Assembly (NCBI RefSeq): GCF_001663155.1
Contig: NZ_CP015963.1
Coordinates: 2,132,001-2,196,000 of the forward strand
Source of the DNA: Altererythrobacter ishigakiensis
GTDB lineage: Bacteria; Pseudomonadota; Alphaproteobacteria; Sphingomonadales; Sphingomonadaceae
Direction: 5' to 3'
Length of the DNA: 64,000 bases
Each line of letters starts with the position of its first letter. The first letter of the stretch is position 1. The translations under genes were made by a program, and so were the position numbers. Under the pieces are notes generated by a model, which was given only the letters and a program-made list of their open reading frames with translations, did not search any database and had not been told where the DNA came from. Below are positions 25,676-35,175 of the stretch, piece after piece.

Positions 25676-26488
25676 ATGGACTTCACCGGGAAGGTGGCTT
25701 GGATCACCGGTGCTTCATCCGGAATTGGTGCCGCACTGGCGCGCGAATGGGCAAGCCGCGGGGCTCATCTGATCCTGTCCGGGCGTGATCAAGAACGGCT
25801 GGCAGAAGTTACCGCTGACTGCGGAGAGACACTGATCCTGCCGTTTGATGTGCGCGACGATGCGGCACTTGCCGACGCAACTGCCAAGGCGATCGGATGG
25901 AAAGGTGCCGTCGATATCGCTGTTGCCAATGCCGGCGTGTCGCAGCGCAGCCAAGCACTGAAGACCGAGATGAGCGTCTATCGCGACATCATCGATATCG
26001 ACCTGACCGCGCAGATCGCCTTCACGCAAGGTTTGATCGGTCACATGGCGGAGCGCGGCTCTGGCAATCTACTCTTTATTTCCTCAATCGCAGGGAAAGT
26101 TGGGGTGCCAATGCGCACTGCCTATTCTGCGGCGAAGTTCGGTCTTGCCGGATATGGCGATGCATTGCGTGCGGAACTGAGCCAGAAGGGCGTGAACGTG
26201 CACGTGATTTATCCCGGCTCAATAGCGACCAATGTCAGCCGCAACGCGCTGACATCGGATGGCAGCAAGCGCGGGCGCAGTGACAAGGTCATTGACGAAG
26301 GCATCCGGCCTGATGACGCAGCGACAACCATGATCGATGCAGTTGCGGCTGGCGAGCGTGAAATCATCGTGGCTGAAGGCATAGAGCAGGCCATGGGCGA
26401 AATGCGCCGCACCCCTGACCAGCTGTTCGATCAGGTCGCTGCCATGGTGGCTGCCGGATATATCGAGAAGATGGAAGCGGAGGGCTGA
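25676..26488 (+). CDS. SDR family NAD(P)-dependent oxidoreductase
   Basis: This 270-residue classical short-chain dehydrogenase has the cofactor motif ITGASSGIG at residues 10-18, the NAG motif in VANAGVSQ, the catalytic serine region FISSIAG (136-137) and the Tyr150-x3-Lys154 pair in TAYSAAKFG. The sequence LSGRDQERL after strand beta2 favours NADPH. The ribosome site AGGGAGAG precedes the ATG. It overlaps the next gene (TGATG). Substrate is not predictable. Confidence 0.92.
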   Translation: MDFTGKVAWITGASSGIGAALAREWASRGAHLILSGRDQERLAEVTADCGETLILPFDVRDDAALADATAKAIGWKGAVDIAVANAGVSQRSQALKTEMSVYRDIIDIDLTAQIAFTQGLIGHMAERGSGNLLFISSIAGKVGVPMRTAYSAAKFGLAGYGDALRAELSQKGVNVHVIYPGSIATNVSRNALTSDGSKRGRSDKVIDEGIRPDDAATTMIDAVAAGEREIIVAEGIEQAMGEMRRTPDQLFDQVAAMVAAGYIEKMEAEG

Positions 26489-27384
26489 TGATGGAGCAGA
26501 AGCGCGTTTCGCTCGCCAACGGGATCGAGCTTGATATTGTTGATGAAGGGCCCACCAATGCTCCTGCCCTGATATTCCTGCATGGCTTCCCCGAAAGCCA
26601 TCGCACGTGGCGGCACCAGATTGCGCACTTCAGTGACCGTTTCCGCTGTATCGCCCCCGACCAACGCGGCTATCGCGGATCATCCAAACCGCAAGAGGTC
26701 GACGCCTATACTCCCGACAAGCTGATCGGTGACATCTTCCTTCTCGCGGATGCGCTCGGAATCGCAAAATTCACAATCGTCGGACACGATTGGGGCGGCG
26801 CGATTGCCTGGGGCGTGGCGCTTGGTGGCCAGCACGCCAGAGTCGAGCGCGCGATTATTGCCAACGCTCCGCACCCCGCAGTTTTTCAGAAATTGCTCTA
26901 CACCAATCGCACGCAGCGTGAGGCGAGTCAGTATATCCGCGCTTTCCGTAATCCGGCCAATGATGACCTTGTTCGCGAGAAAGGGATTACCGGCATCCTC
27001 AAGCAGGAAGTCAATTGGGACCGGCCCGACAACATGCCGGCGGAAGAGCGCGCGCAATTGCTGAAGGATTGGGAAGACCGCGACGCATGCTTCGGGATGC
27101 TCAATTACTATCGCGCCAGCCCGATGGCTGTGCCGACAATGGATCAGCCGTTTGAATTGCCAGAGGGATATACGCCGCCACCAATTCCCAAGCTCACCAT
27201 ACCCACGCTGGTGATCTGGGCGCTCGATGATCTGGCACTGCCGCCGGAAAACCTCGAAGGTCTGGAGGAAGTGATCGATCCGCTAACAATCGCCAAGGTG
27301 CCCGATTGCGGTCATTTCGTTCCTTGGGAAGCCCCGGAGAAGGTCAACGCGGCAATGGAAGAGTTTCTCGCCGCAAACAGCTAG
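26488..27384 (+). CDS. Alpha/beta hydrolase, epoxide hydrolase/dehalogenase type
   Basis: This 298-residue alpha/beta hydrolase has an aspartate nucleophile in IVGHDWGGAIAW (Asp101), which places it with epoxide hydrolases and haloalkane or fluoroacetate dehalogenases rather than esterases. HGFPESHRTW (32-41) is the oxyanion hole region typical of epoxide hydrolases, and DQRGYRGSSKP follows. The C-terminal VPDCGHFVPWEAPE carries the catalytic His, with an acidic residue near ALDDLALP. The start codon overlaps the SDR stop. A second Met directly follows Met1. Confidence 0.9.
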   Translation: MMEQKRVSLANGIELDIVDEGPTNAPALIFLHGFPESHRTWRHQIAHFSDRFRCIAPDQRGYRGSSKPQEVDAYTPDKLIGDIFLLADALGIAKFTIVGHDWGGAIAWGVALGGQHARVERAIIANAPHPAVFQKLLYTNRTQREASQYIRAFRNPANDDLVREKGITGILKQEVNWDRPDNMPAEERAQLLKDWEDRDACFGMLNYYRASPMAVPTMDQPFELPEGYTPPPIPKLTIPTLVIWALDDLALPPENLEGLEEVIDPLTIAKVPDCGHFVPWEAPEKVNAAMEEFLAANS

Positions 27385-28454
27385 CTCGATAGCCATTCGA
27401 CCCACGCGCCGTGCGGGTGGGCACATGCAAGCAGATTCGGTTCTCCGCAACCGGCTGAGCCATCCCAATAGCGCACGGTCAATTCGTGTTTGAAAGTCTC
27501 GCGGTTGGTTTCCAGCATCAACCAGGCGAGCGGCCTTTCAGGCGTGGCCTCTGCTGCGGCTTTCGCCATCTTTGCCTCCACAATTTGCTGCTGATCGGCG
27601 GGCACATATTGCCAGACGATTGAATGAAACAACACGCGGGTGACGCCGACTTCTTGCGGCGTGGCAAGCGCGTCAGAAACGAACTCAGCCGCATTGGCCT
27701 TCACGACATTTGGAGCTTTCGCATTCGCCAATGCTACCGCGGCATCGATCCGGTCCATTCGGAAGTAAGCCTCGGGCCATACATAGCTTTTGAGACGCAA
27801 TGCTGATTCCGGATCGGTCAGATCCACCGGCGCAACATCGCATCCGCGGATCGAGCATATCTGCGGCTCTGTTGAAGGCGGAGGCTCGCCGCGCCATTCC
27901 GGCTTGATCTGCATCGGGCTGGATTTCGGGCCAACGCACACCCCGCCAAGATCAAACCGGTACCGCTCCATCATGGTGTTGATTCCAGCGCTGGATCCCA
28001 GTTCAAGCATCTCGAACTTTGGCGGCACGAATTGAGCAAGCCACAAAAGCCCGGCCATCAGGCTGGCTGAGCGGCCAGCTTCGTTCGTTTGAGGCGGCCC
28101 GTCGAGCCACGGCAAAAGCCGCGCGTCATATGTTTCGACAAGCTCGCAAACCAGCGCGTCGACAGCCGTTTGATCAGTCATGCGACCGGCATAGACATTC
28201 TCCAGCCGCTGATCCTCGCCGGTCAGAACCAGATTGTGCAGCGCACCCGCGATGCGCAGCGGCATTGCATCTTTAACCACCAGCCCTTGCCAGTTCGCCA
28301 TGCGCCGACCGGTGGCGGTGTCGCCGTCAAGAAGCTTCAGCGTTGCGCGAATGACGCGCGCCGTTCCGGGCGCCCCGCCCTTTTCGGCATGCTCGGCCTG
28401 CCATTCGATACCCTCGGGAACCGACGCCATGTCCATCAATGCACTGTCCGCCAC
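27381..28454 (-). CDS. DUF2332 domain-containing protein
   Basis: This 357-residue protein matches DUF2332: an N-terminal helical region with [19 protein letters not shown] and [15 protein letters not shown], and a Rossmann-like central part with [22 protein letters not shown], which resembles a SAM-binding glycine loop. Later motifs include [12 protein letters not shown] and [10 protein letters not shown]. The resemblance to methyltransferases is only structural; the function is not established. Its 3' end overlaps the hydrolase gene on the other strand by 4 bp, and its start faces hisG across 54 bp. Confidence 0.85.
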   Translation of the reverse strand: MADSALMDMASVPEGIEWQAEHAEKGGAPGTARVIRATLKLLDGDTATGRRMANWQGLVVKDAMPLRIAGALHNLVLTGEDQRLENVYAGRMTDQTAVDALVCELVETYDARLLPWLDGPPQTNEAGRSASLMAGLLWLAQFVPPKFEMLELGSSAGINTMMERYRFDLGGVCVGPKSSPMQIKPEWRGEPPPSTEPQICSIRGCDVAPVDLTDPESALRLKSYVWPEAYFRMDRIDAAVALANAKAPNVVKANAAEFVSDALATPQEVGVTRVLFHSIVWQYVPADQQQIVEAKMAKAAAEATPERPLAWLMLETNRETFKHELTVRYWDGSAGCGEPNLLACAHPHGAWVEWLSS

Positions 28455-28508
28455 TGCGCCTCCTTTTCATTGCCCTTTCTGCCGCCAGTCACTAAGTGCC
28501 GCCACGCA

Positions 28509-29177
28509 ATGACTGACAACGTGAACAACCTGCTGACTTTCGCCATTCCCAAAGGCCGCATTCTTGATGAAGCGCTGCCTGTGATGGCGCATGCGGGCGT
28601 GGTGCCGGAAGATGGCTTTCACGACAAGAGCAACCGCGCACTCAGTTTTGCGACAACGCGTCCAGATATGCGCCTGATCCGTGTGCGTGCATTCGATGTC
28701 GCTACCTTTGTTGCGCATGGTGCAGCGCAGATCGGCATTGTCGGCTCCGATGTGATCGAAGAGTTTGATTATGCGGACCTTTACGCACCGGTAGACTTGG
28801 ATATCGGCCACTGCCGACTTTCAGTTGCACGCATGGACGGTGACGAAGCGCCCAGCGGCACTGTCAGCCACCTGCGCGTTGCAACCAAATATCCCAACCT
28901 CACGCGCCGGCATTTCGAAGCACAGGGCATTCAGGCCGAATGCGTCAAGCTGAACGGAGCCATGGAACTGGCACCGTCGCTGGGTTTGGCCCGGCAGATC
29001 GTGGATTTGGTATCGACCGGTGCGACGCTGAAGCAGAACGGCTTGGTCGAGACTGACCGTATTCTGGACATTTCTGCGCGGCTGATCGTCAATCGCGCGG
29101 CGCTGAAAACCGATCCGCGCGTCGCTGAACTGGTGTCTGCATTCCGCGAGTTTGCCAGCAAGAAGGCCGCCGCCTGA
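28509..29177 (+). CDS. hisG: ATP phosphoribosyltransferase, short form
   Basis: HisG starts histidine synthesis by joining ATP and PRPP. At 222 residues it is the short form, which lacks the C-terminal ACT-like regulatory domain of the roughly 300-residue long form and in known cases requires HisZ for activity and feedback control. Diagnostic segments are [30 protein letters not shown], and the PRPP loop region [17 protein letters not shown]. No hisZ is in this window. The ATG at 28509 lacks an obvious ribosome site. Its TGA overlaps the hisD ATG. Confidence 0.94.
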   Translation: MTDNVNNLLTFAIPKGRILDEALPVMAHAGVVPEDGFHDKSNRALSFATTRPDMRLIRVRAFDVATFVAHGAAQIGIVGSDVIEEFDYADLYAPVDLDIGHCRLSVARMDGDEAPSGTVSHLRVATKYPNLTRRHFEAQGIQAECVKLNGAMELAPSLGLARQIVDLVSTGATLKQNGLVETDRILDISARLIVNRAALKTDPRVAELVSAFREFASKKAAA

Positions 29178-30466
29178 TGCAAAGGCTGGTTTCCTCTGAC
29201 CCGGATTTTGCGCAGGCGTTTGACACGCTGGTCAATGCACGGCGCGAAAGCGATGCCGATGTGAGCGCGGACGTGGCGCGCATCCTAGCCGATGTGAAGG
29301 CGCGCGGCGACGCGGCGCTGGCCGAATACTCGCAGCAATTCGACAGTTACGAACTCGCAAGCGACAGCGATTGGGTGATCACAGCGGAAGCCTGCCGTGA
29401 AGCCTACGAAGGGCTAGATGCTGAGCTTCGCGACGCGCTGGAACTCGCTGCAGAACGCATTCGCGCCTATCATGCCGACCAGCTTCCCGCGAACCGCGAT
29501 TTCACCGATGATGCCGGCGTTCGCCAGGGCGCGATCTGGCGTGCAGTCGATGCCGCTGGTCTGTACGTTCCGGGTGGACGTGCCGCCTATCCATCATCAC
29601 TGCTGATGAACGCGATTCCAGCGAAGGTTGCCGGGGTCGAGCGTTTGGTGGTGGTCACCCCTACGCCGCACGGAAACACCAATCCTCTCGTTCTGGCCGC
29701 TGCGCACATCGCTGGCGTTGACGAGATCTGGCGCGTCGGCGGGGCGCAAGCAGTCGCCGCACTCGCCTATGGAACCGATCGCATCGCCAAAGTGGATGTC
29801 ATTACCGGTCCGGGCAATGCCTGGGTCGCAGAGGCAAAGCGCCAGCTGTTTGGCGTGGTCGGGATCGACATGGTTGCCGGGCCAAGTGAAATTCTGGTCA
29901 TCGCGGACAAGCACAATCGCGCAGACTGGATCGCCGCGGACTTGCTAAGCCAGTCCGAACATGATCCGACATCGCAGTCGATCCTGATCACCGACGATGC
30001 GGGATTTGCAGACGCCGTGTCTGAAGAGGTCGATGCCCAGCTCAACGAACTCGCAACAACGGAAACCGCAACTGCCAGTTGGCAAGCCAACGGCGCGATC
30101 ATCATCGTGGACGACTTGGCTGAAGCTGCGCCACTTGCAGACCGCCTCGCCGCTGAACATGTCGAACTGGCTGTCGCGGAACCGGATACACTTTTGAATA
30201 CCATCCGCCATGCGGGCAGCGTATTCCTTGGCCGCATGACCCCTGAAGCGATTGGCGATTATGTCGCGGGACCAAACCACGTGCTGCCAACCGGCCGCCG
30301 CGCACGCTTTGCCAGCGGCCTGTCGGTGTTGGATTTTATGAAACGCACCAGCTTTATCGCGCTGGATGATGGTTCGCTCGCGAAGATCGGACCTGCTGCA
30401 GTTTCGCTCGCTCATGCAGAGGGTCTTCCCGCGCATGCCAAATCAGTCGAATTGAGGCTAAAATGA
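29177..30466 (+). CDS. hisD: Histidinol dehydrogenase
   Basis: HisD carries out the last two oxidations from histidinol to histidine with NAD+ and a zinc ion. The 429-residue protein contains GLYVPGGRAAYPSSLLMNAIPAKVAGV (quoted as GLYVPGGRAAYPSS), VDVITGPGNAWVAEAKR, the zinc-binding DLLSQSEHDP with Gln/His ligands, and AGPNHVLPTGRRARF. The start overlaps hisG by one base, and the stop overlaps nusB by 4 bp, so hisG, hisD, nusB and thiL are coupled. Confidence 0.97.
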   Translation: MQRLVSSDPDFAQAFDTLVNARRESDADVSADVARILADVKARGDAALAEYSQQFDSYELASDSDWVITAEACREAYEGLDAELRDALELAAERIRAYHADQLPANRDFTDDAGVRQGAIWRAVDAAGLYVPGGRAAYPSSLLMNAIPAKVAGVERLVVVTPTPHGNTNPLVLAAAHIAGVDEIWRVGGAQAVAALAYGTDRIAKVDVITGPGNAWVAEAKRQLFGVVGIDMVAGPSEILVIADKHNRADWIAADLLSQSEHDPTSQSILITDDAGFADAVSEEVDAQLNELATTETATASWQANGAIIIVDDLAEAAPLADRLAAEHVELAVAEPDTLLNTIRHAGSVFLGRMTPEAIGDYVAGPNHVLPTGRRARFASGLSVLDFMKRTSFIALDDGSLAKIGPAAVSLAHAEGLPAHAKSVELRLK

Positions 30467-30930
30467 ACGCTCCTGCTCGCTCTCAAGCCCGCTCGGCCGC
30501 GCGGCTAGCCGCCGTTCAGGCGCTCTATCAGCAGCAGATGGACGGTACTGCACTGACCCGTCTGCTCAATGAGTTTCACCAGCATAGGCTGGGCCGCGAA
30601 GTTGACGACGAAGACCACGAGGGTGAAGTCTTTGCCGATGCCGAAGTCGATTTCTTTGACGATATCGTCAGCGGAGTGGATGCCCGCCGCGAAGAGATTG
30701 ACGAATTGCTAGTCAATAAGCTGGCCGATGGCTGGACCCTCGCTCGCCTCGACAAGACCATGCTTCAGATCCTGCGCGCCGGCGCTTACGAGCTGATCGC
30801 TCGGGCAGATGTTCCAGCAGCCAGCGCAATCAACGAGTATGTCGATGTGGCCAAAGCCTTCTTCGACGACCGCGAGGCCAAATTCGTGAACGGCATCCTC
30901 GATGCGGTTGGCAAGGATGTGCGGTCATAG
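30463..30930 (+). CDS. nusB: Transcription antitermination factor NusB
   Basis: NusB binds boxA RNA with ribosomal protein S10 in rRNA antitermination. The 155-residue all-helical protein opens with RSAARLAAVQALYQQQMDG and ends with the typical SAINEYVDVAKAFFDDREAKF (in parts: INEYVDVAKAFFDD, KFVNGILD). The acidic insertion EVDDEDHEGEVFADAEVD is typical of alphaproteobacteria. The ATG overlaps the hisD stop. The end, GTC ATA G, runs into the start of thiL. Confidence 0.95.
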   Translation: MNAPARSQARSAARLAAVQALYQQQMDGTALTRLLNEFHQHRLGREVDDEDHEGEVFADAEVDFFDDIVSGVDARREEIDELLVNKLADGWTLARLDKTMLQILRAGAYELIARADVPAASAINEYVDVAKAFFDDREAKFVNGILDAVGKDVRS

Positions 30931-31781
30931 ACGAACGCGGATTCATCGAAGCCCTGCGCAAACTCCCGCTCCATCCGGGCGCGCGCGGGCTTGAAGATGA
31001 TTGTGCGGTTCTTTCGATCGGCAATGAAACGCTGATTCTGACGCATGACAGCATGGCAGAGGGAACGCATTGGCTTCCCGACGCCGATCCATATGACATC
31101 GCCTGGAAGCTCGTCGCTTCCAACCTCTCTGACCTCGCGTCGAAAGGTGCCGAACCCATCGGAGTGCTACTCAGCCATACTTTGGGAATGGGGGATGATC
31201 GCTTCCTGGAAGGTCTCCATGCAATCCTCTCCGAATATGACGTCCCACTGCTGGGCGGCGACACAATCAAGGCGGAAGGGCCTCGAACACTAGGCCTGAC
31301 CGCAATCGGCCGCGCGTCGCAAACGCCTGTCCCTGCACGCAGCGGGGCTCAGATCGGCGACTACGTCTATGTCACCGGGATTCTTGGTCGGGCCATGCTG
31401 GGATTTGAAGGCGATCCTGCGCATCTTGAGGCCTACAATCGCCCTGTCCCGAGCCTGTCCGAGGGCCAAGCTCTCGCGCAGCATGTGACCGCGATGATGG
31501 ATATCTCTGACGGGCTGCTGCTTGATGCATTTCGTATGGCGCAGGCTAGCGAAGTGACGCTGTCCATCGAGAGTTCTAAAGTGCCGGTCGCAGCGCCTGA
31601 ACGGAGCTTAGACTGCCTCCGCTGGGGCGATGACTATGAGTTGCTTTTTACATTGCCATCCAGCGCCAGCCCGCCGGTTCCAAGCGCTCGCATTGGTACG
31701 GTCGAGCCGCATGGTTTTGCCCCTCTCGTCCTCGACAACGAACCGATTGTGAACGCGGAAGGGCTAGGATACCGGCACTGA
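30927..31781 (+). CDS. thiL: Thiamine-monophosphate kinase with a non-standard start
   Basis: ThiL phosphorylates thiamine monophosphate to the diphosphate. Conserved parts are the N-terminal FIEALRK and GLEDDCAVL, then LTHDSMAEGTHW, KLVASNLSDLASKGAEPIG, LLGGDTIK, and MMDISDGLLLDAFRMA. The first ATG in frame (31053) lies after the essential N-terminal GLEDDCAVL region, and no ATG, GTG or TTG occurs in frame upstream before nusB is entered deeply. The most likely start is ATA at 30927, which overlaps the nusB TAG as ATAG; GTC at 30924 may be a mutated GTG. About 284 residues result, slightly short for the family. Identity is firm; the start is not. Confidence 0.88.
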   Translation: MDERGFIEALRKLPLHPGARGLEDDCAVLSIGNETLILTHDSMAEGTHWLPDADPYDIAWKLVASNLSDLASKGAEPIGVLLSHTLGMGDDRFLEGLHAILSEYDVPLLGGDTIKAEGPRTLGLTAIGRASQTPVPARSGAQIGDYVYVTGILGRAMLGFEGDPAHLEAYNRPVPSLSEGQALAQHVTAMMDISDGLLLDAFRMAQASEVTLSIESSKVPVAAPERSLDCLRWGDDYELLFTLPSSASPPVPSARIGTVEPHGFAPLVLDNEPIVNAEGLGYRH

Positions 31782-31853
31782 CGCCTAGCGAATCTGGTGA
31801 CGCGCGCCGCATTCTGCCGATTCCACCCTTGTCACCGCCGTGTCATCGCCTAT

Positions 31854-31886
31854 AGCCCTCGCCACCAAGGGCTTCTGCGTCCGCAG
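31854..31886. repeat. Two small hairpins in the hppA leader
   Basis: AGCCCT (31854-31859) pairs with AGGGCT (31868-31873), followed at once by CTGCG (31875-31879) pairing with CGCAG (31882-31886). They lie in the 141-bp gap between thiL and hppA, 36-69 bp upstream of the hppA start. No T-tract follows. They could end the his-nusB-thiL transcript weakly or structure the hppA 5' leader. Confidence 0.4.
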
Positions 31887-31922
31887 GGTCACATTTCCAC
31901 GTAGGGTTAAGGGGAAGAGTTC

Positions 31923-34040
31923 GTGGACCTAATTCTCATTTCAATCGGGCTAGGTGTGCTCGCCGTCGTGTACGGTTTCGTCACCAGCCGTCAGGTTCTC
32001 GGCGCGGATGCCGGGAACGCCAAAATGCAAGAGATTGCTGGCGCCATTCAAGAAGGTGCGCAGGCCTATCTCAACCGTCAGTACACCACTATTGGCTTGG
32101 TCGGCGTGGTTGTCGCGATCCTGGTCGGGGTTTTCCTCGGCGCGATCCCGGCAGTCGGATTCGTCATCGGTGCGGTATTGTCAGGCGTTGCGGGCTATAT
32201 CGGGATGAACATCTCGGTTCGCTCAAACGTGCGTACCGCGCAGGCGGCAAGCACCGGCTTGCAGCAAGGCCTCACCATCGCGTTCCGCGCGGGTGCGATC
32301 ACCGGCATGCTGGTGGCTGGCTTGGCGCTGCTGGCAATTGCCGTGTTCTTCTATGTGCTAATCGGCCCGATGGCTCTTGAAGCGAACAGCCGCGCCGTCA
32401 TTGATGGCCTCGTTGGCTTGGCTTTCGGCGCTTCGCTGATCTCGATCTTCGCGCGTCTGGGCGGCGGTATCTTCACCAAGGCCGCTGACGTGGGCGCTGA
32501 CTTGGTCGGCAAGGTCGAAGCAGGCATTCCTGAAGACGATCCACGTAACCCGGCGACCATCGCTGACAACGTAGGCGACAACGTAGGCGACTGTGCCGGC
32601 ATGGCCGCTGACTTGTTCGAAACCTATGTTGTGACCGTTGGTGCGACCATGGTTCTGATGGCGCTGCTGCTGACCGGCATTGGCGATCTGTTGCTGCCTC
32701 TGATGGCGCTGCCGCTGCTGATCGGTGGTGCGTGCATCGTGACTTCGATCATTGGCACATACTTTGTTCGTCTCGGCAATGGCACCAATGTCATGGGCGC
32801 GATGTACAAGGGCTTCATCGTGACCGCCGTTCTGGCGATCCCGCTGATCTGGTACGCGACGTCATATGCGCTGGGCACAGCTGGCATGGACATGAACACA
32901 GTGCTCAATCCGGGCCTAGGCATGGTCGAGTTTACCGGCCGTGACCTGTTCTATTGCTCGCTGATCGGCCTTGTGCTGACCGGCATCATCATCTGGATCA
33001 CAGAGTATTACACCGGCACGAACTTCCGTCCGGTGAAGTCAATCGCCAAGGCATCGGAAACTGGCCACGGCACTAACGTGATCCAGGGTCTGGCAATCAG
33101 CCTTGAATCGACCGCTTTGCCGACCATCGTCATCATCGCGGCGATCATCGGTGCATATCAGCTTGCTGGTCTGCTCGGCCTCGCGTTCGGTGCAACGGCA
33201 ATGCTCGCGCTGGCAGGTATGGTTGTCGCGCTCGACGCTTACGGCCCGGTAACCGACAACGCTGGCGGTATCGCCGAGATGTCTGGGCTGGATGACAGCG
33301 TTCGTGAGAAAACTGACCTGCTTGACGCTGTTGGCAACACCACCAAGGCTGTGACGAAGGGTTATGCCATCGGTTCTGCTGGTCTTGCAGCTCTCGTGCT
33401 GTTCGCAGCTTACACCGCTGACCTTCGCGAGTATTTCCCGAACGCTGAAGTCAACTTCAGCCTCGAGAATCCGTATGTCATCGTTGGTCTGCTACTGGGC
33501 GCGCTGCTTCCCTACCTGTTCGGTGCGATGGGCATGACCGCCGTTGGCCGCGCTGCGGGTGACGTGGTTGTCGACGTGCGTGACCAGTTCGCGAAAGACC
33601 CGGGCATCATGGAAGGCACGAGCCGTCCGAACTATGCCCGCACGGTTGATCTCGTAACGAAGGCTGCGATCAAGGAAATGATCATCCCGTCGCTGCTTCC
33701 GGTGCTCGCTCCCATTGCGACATACTACGTGATCTTCCTGCTCGCAGGTCAGAACGAAGCGTTCGCTGCTGTAGGCGCTCTGCTCCTCGGTGTGATCGTT
33801 GGCGGTCTGTTCGTTGCTCTGTCGATGACAGCAGGCGGCGGCGCTTGGGACAATGCCAAGAAGTACATCGAAGACGGCAATCACGGCGGCAAGGGCTCTG
33901 AAGCTCACAAGGCTGCTGTGACTGGCGACACTGTGGGTGACCCGTACAAGGACACCGCAGGTCCAGCCGTGAACCCGATGATCAAGATCACCAACATTGT
34001 GGCGCTGCTTTTGCTCGCCGCGCTGGCTGGCGCTCACTAA
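31923..34040 (+). CDS. hppA: Membrane-bound proton-translocating pyrophosphatase
   Basis: HppA hydrolyses pyrophosphate and pumps H+ across the membrane. The 705-residue protein has about 16 helices. The substrate site is visible as [40 protein letters not shown] (in overlapping parts) and the C-terminal [18 protein letters not shown]. The K+-dependence marker reads [11 protein letters not shown], with Lys where K+-dependent enzymes have Ala, so this should be the K+-independent, H+-pumping class. The start is GTG with the leader AAGGGGAAGAG. A strong terminator follows at 34071. It probably saves energy when respiration is limited. Confidence 0.97.
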   Translation: MDLILISIGLGVLAVVYGFVTSRQVLGADAGNAKMQEIAGAIQEGAQAYLNRQYTTIGLVGVVVAILVGVFLGAIPAVGFVIGAVLSGVAGYIGMNISVRSNVRTAQAASTGLQQGLTIAFRAGAITGMLVAGLALLAIAVFFYVLIGPMALEANSRAVIDGLVGLAFGASLISIFARLGGGIFTKAADVGADLVGKVEAGIPEDDPRNPATIADNVGDNVGDCAGMAADLFETYVVTVGATMVLMALLLTGIGDLLLPLMALPLLIGGACIVTSIIGTYFVRLGNGTNVMGAMYKGFIVTAVLAIPLIWYATSYALGTAGMDMNTVLNPGLGMVEFTGRDLFYCSLIGLVLTGIIIWITEYYTGTNFRPVKSIAKASETGHGTNVIQGLAISLESTALPTIVIIAAIIGAYQLAGLLGLAFGATAMLALAGMVVALDAYGPVTDNAGGIAEMSGLDDSVREKTDLLDAVGNTTKAVTKGYAIGSAGLAALVLFAAYTADLREYFPNAEVNFSLENPYVIVGLLLGALLPYLFGAMGMTAVGRAAGDVVVDVRDQFAKDPGIMEGTSRPNYARTVDLVTKAAIKEMIIPSLLPVLAPIATYYVIFLLAGQNEAFAAVGALLLGVIVGGLFVALSMTAGGGAWDNAKKYIEDGNHGGKGSEAHKAAVTGDTVGDPYKDTAGPAVNPMIKITNIVALLLLAALAGAH

Positions 34041-34070
34041 GAACACGAGTTCCCCCTAGAGGGACTGGAG

Positions 34071-34103
34071 ACCCCGCTCGGAGCGATCCGGGCGGGGTTT
34101 TTC
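34071..34103 (+). terminator. Rho-independent terminator of hppA
   Basis: ACCCCGC at 34071-34077 pairs with GCGGGGT at 34092-34098, and the loop has further G/C pairing potential. A T-run (TTTTTCT) follows at 34098-34104. It lies 31 bp after the hppA stop, so hppA ends its transcript here and tesB has its own promoter. Confidence 0.85.
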
Positions 34104-34150
34104 TATGGGTAGCGAGCGTTCTTACGTTGACGGAAGCGTAAGTGCATCGC

Positions 34151-35077
34151 ATGGCTTCAACGATGTCCGATACAACCTCTCCCGAACGCCTGGTTGCAGG
34201 CCTTGTAAAGCTACTCACTGTAGAGCCTGAAGGGGACATGCAGTTCATCGGAAAAGCGCAGAAGAACGGCGTAGGACGCATGTTTGGTGGGCAAGTTATC
34301 GCGCAGGCGCTGCAGGCCGCTCAAGCCACTGTCGGCGATGGTAAAGAGGCGCATTCGATGCATGCCTATTTCCTGCGCGGGGGTAAGGAAGGTCCAGCCA
34401 CCACATTGGACGTCGCAGCCGATTTCGACGGACGCAGCTTCTCGAACCGCCGAGTCGTCGCCAGCCAATTGGAGGAAGACGGCACTAGCCGCCCGATCCT
34501 AAACCTAACTGCCAGCTTTCAGAAGCCTGAGCCAGGCTTGGAACATGACGACTATCAGATGCCCGATGTTCCGCAGCCGGAGGATTTGCGCCCGGATATG
34601 GAGCTGCGCCGTGAGTATGCCGACAAAGCAGGGATCGAGGGGACTGCGCGTCAACTAATGCTACGCCCGCGCCCGATCGACATGCGGACGACGGATAAGC
34701 TGCACTGGATGAATTCAGAACCACGCCATCCCAGCGCACACAGCTGGTTCCGCGCAGCTGCCCCTCTGCCAGATGATCCGGCTCTGCACCGCGCGGTGAT
34801 CGCCTACGCCAGTGACTTTACCCTGCTTGGCACCAGCGCGCTACCGCACGGACTAAGCTGGATGCGGGGTGAGCTGACCGGAGCGAGCCTGGATCATGCA
34901 ATCTGGTTCCACCGCCCAGTCCGCGCTGACGATTGGCTACTCTATGCCACCGACGCCCCTTGGAGCGGAAGCGGGCGCGGCTTCAACCGTGGACGTATCT
35001 TCAACCGCGCTGGCATGCTCGTCGCCAGTGTAGCTCAGGAAGGCATGATCCGCCGGCGGAAGAAGAGCGCCTCTTAG
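34151..35077 (+). CDS. tesB: Acyl-CoA thioesterase II
   Basis: TesB hydrolyses medium and long-chain acyl-CoA. The roughly 308-residue protein has two hotdog domains. The first contains GRMFGGQVIAQALQAA and HSMHAYFLRGGKEGP, and the second contains the catalytic Asp in AYASDFTLLGTSALPHG, followed by ASLDHAIWFHRPVRADDWLLY, shown partly as SLDHAIWFHRP. The ATG at 34151 is preferred; a GTG 9 bp upstream and a Met at 34163 are alternatives. It lies right after the hppA terminator. Confidence 0.93.
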   Translation: MASTMSDTTSPERLVAGLVKLLTVEPEGDMQFIGKAQKNGVGRMFGGQVIAQALQAAQATVGDGKEAHSMHAYFLRGGKEGPATTLDVAADFDGRSFSNRRVVASQLEEDGTSRPILNLTASFQKPEPGLEHDDYQMPDVPQPEDLRPDMELRREYADKAGIEGTARQLMLRPRPIDMRTTDKLHWMNSEPRHPSAHSWFRAAAPLPDDPALHRAVIAYASDFTLLGTSALPHGLSWMRGELTGASLDHAIWFHRPVRADDWLLYATDAPWSGSGRGFNRGRIFNRAGMLVASVAQEGMIRRRKKSAS

Positions 35078-35175
35078 TCAGGGTGCAGGCTTGCAAACCG
35101 ATCAACATCAGCGATCCAACCGTCAGCTTGCATGAGCCACTAAAGCCAGGCTACGTGTACCCCAGGCCGAAGCCA

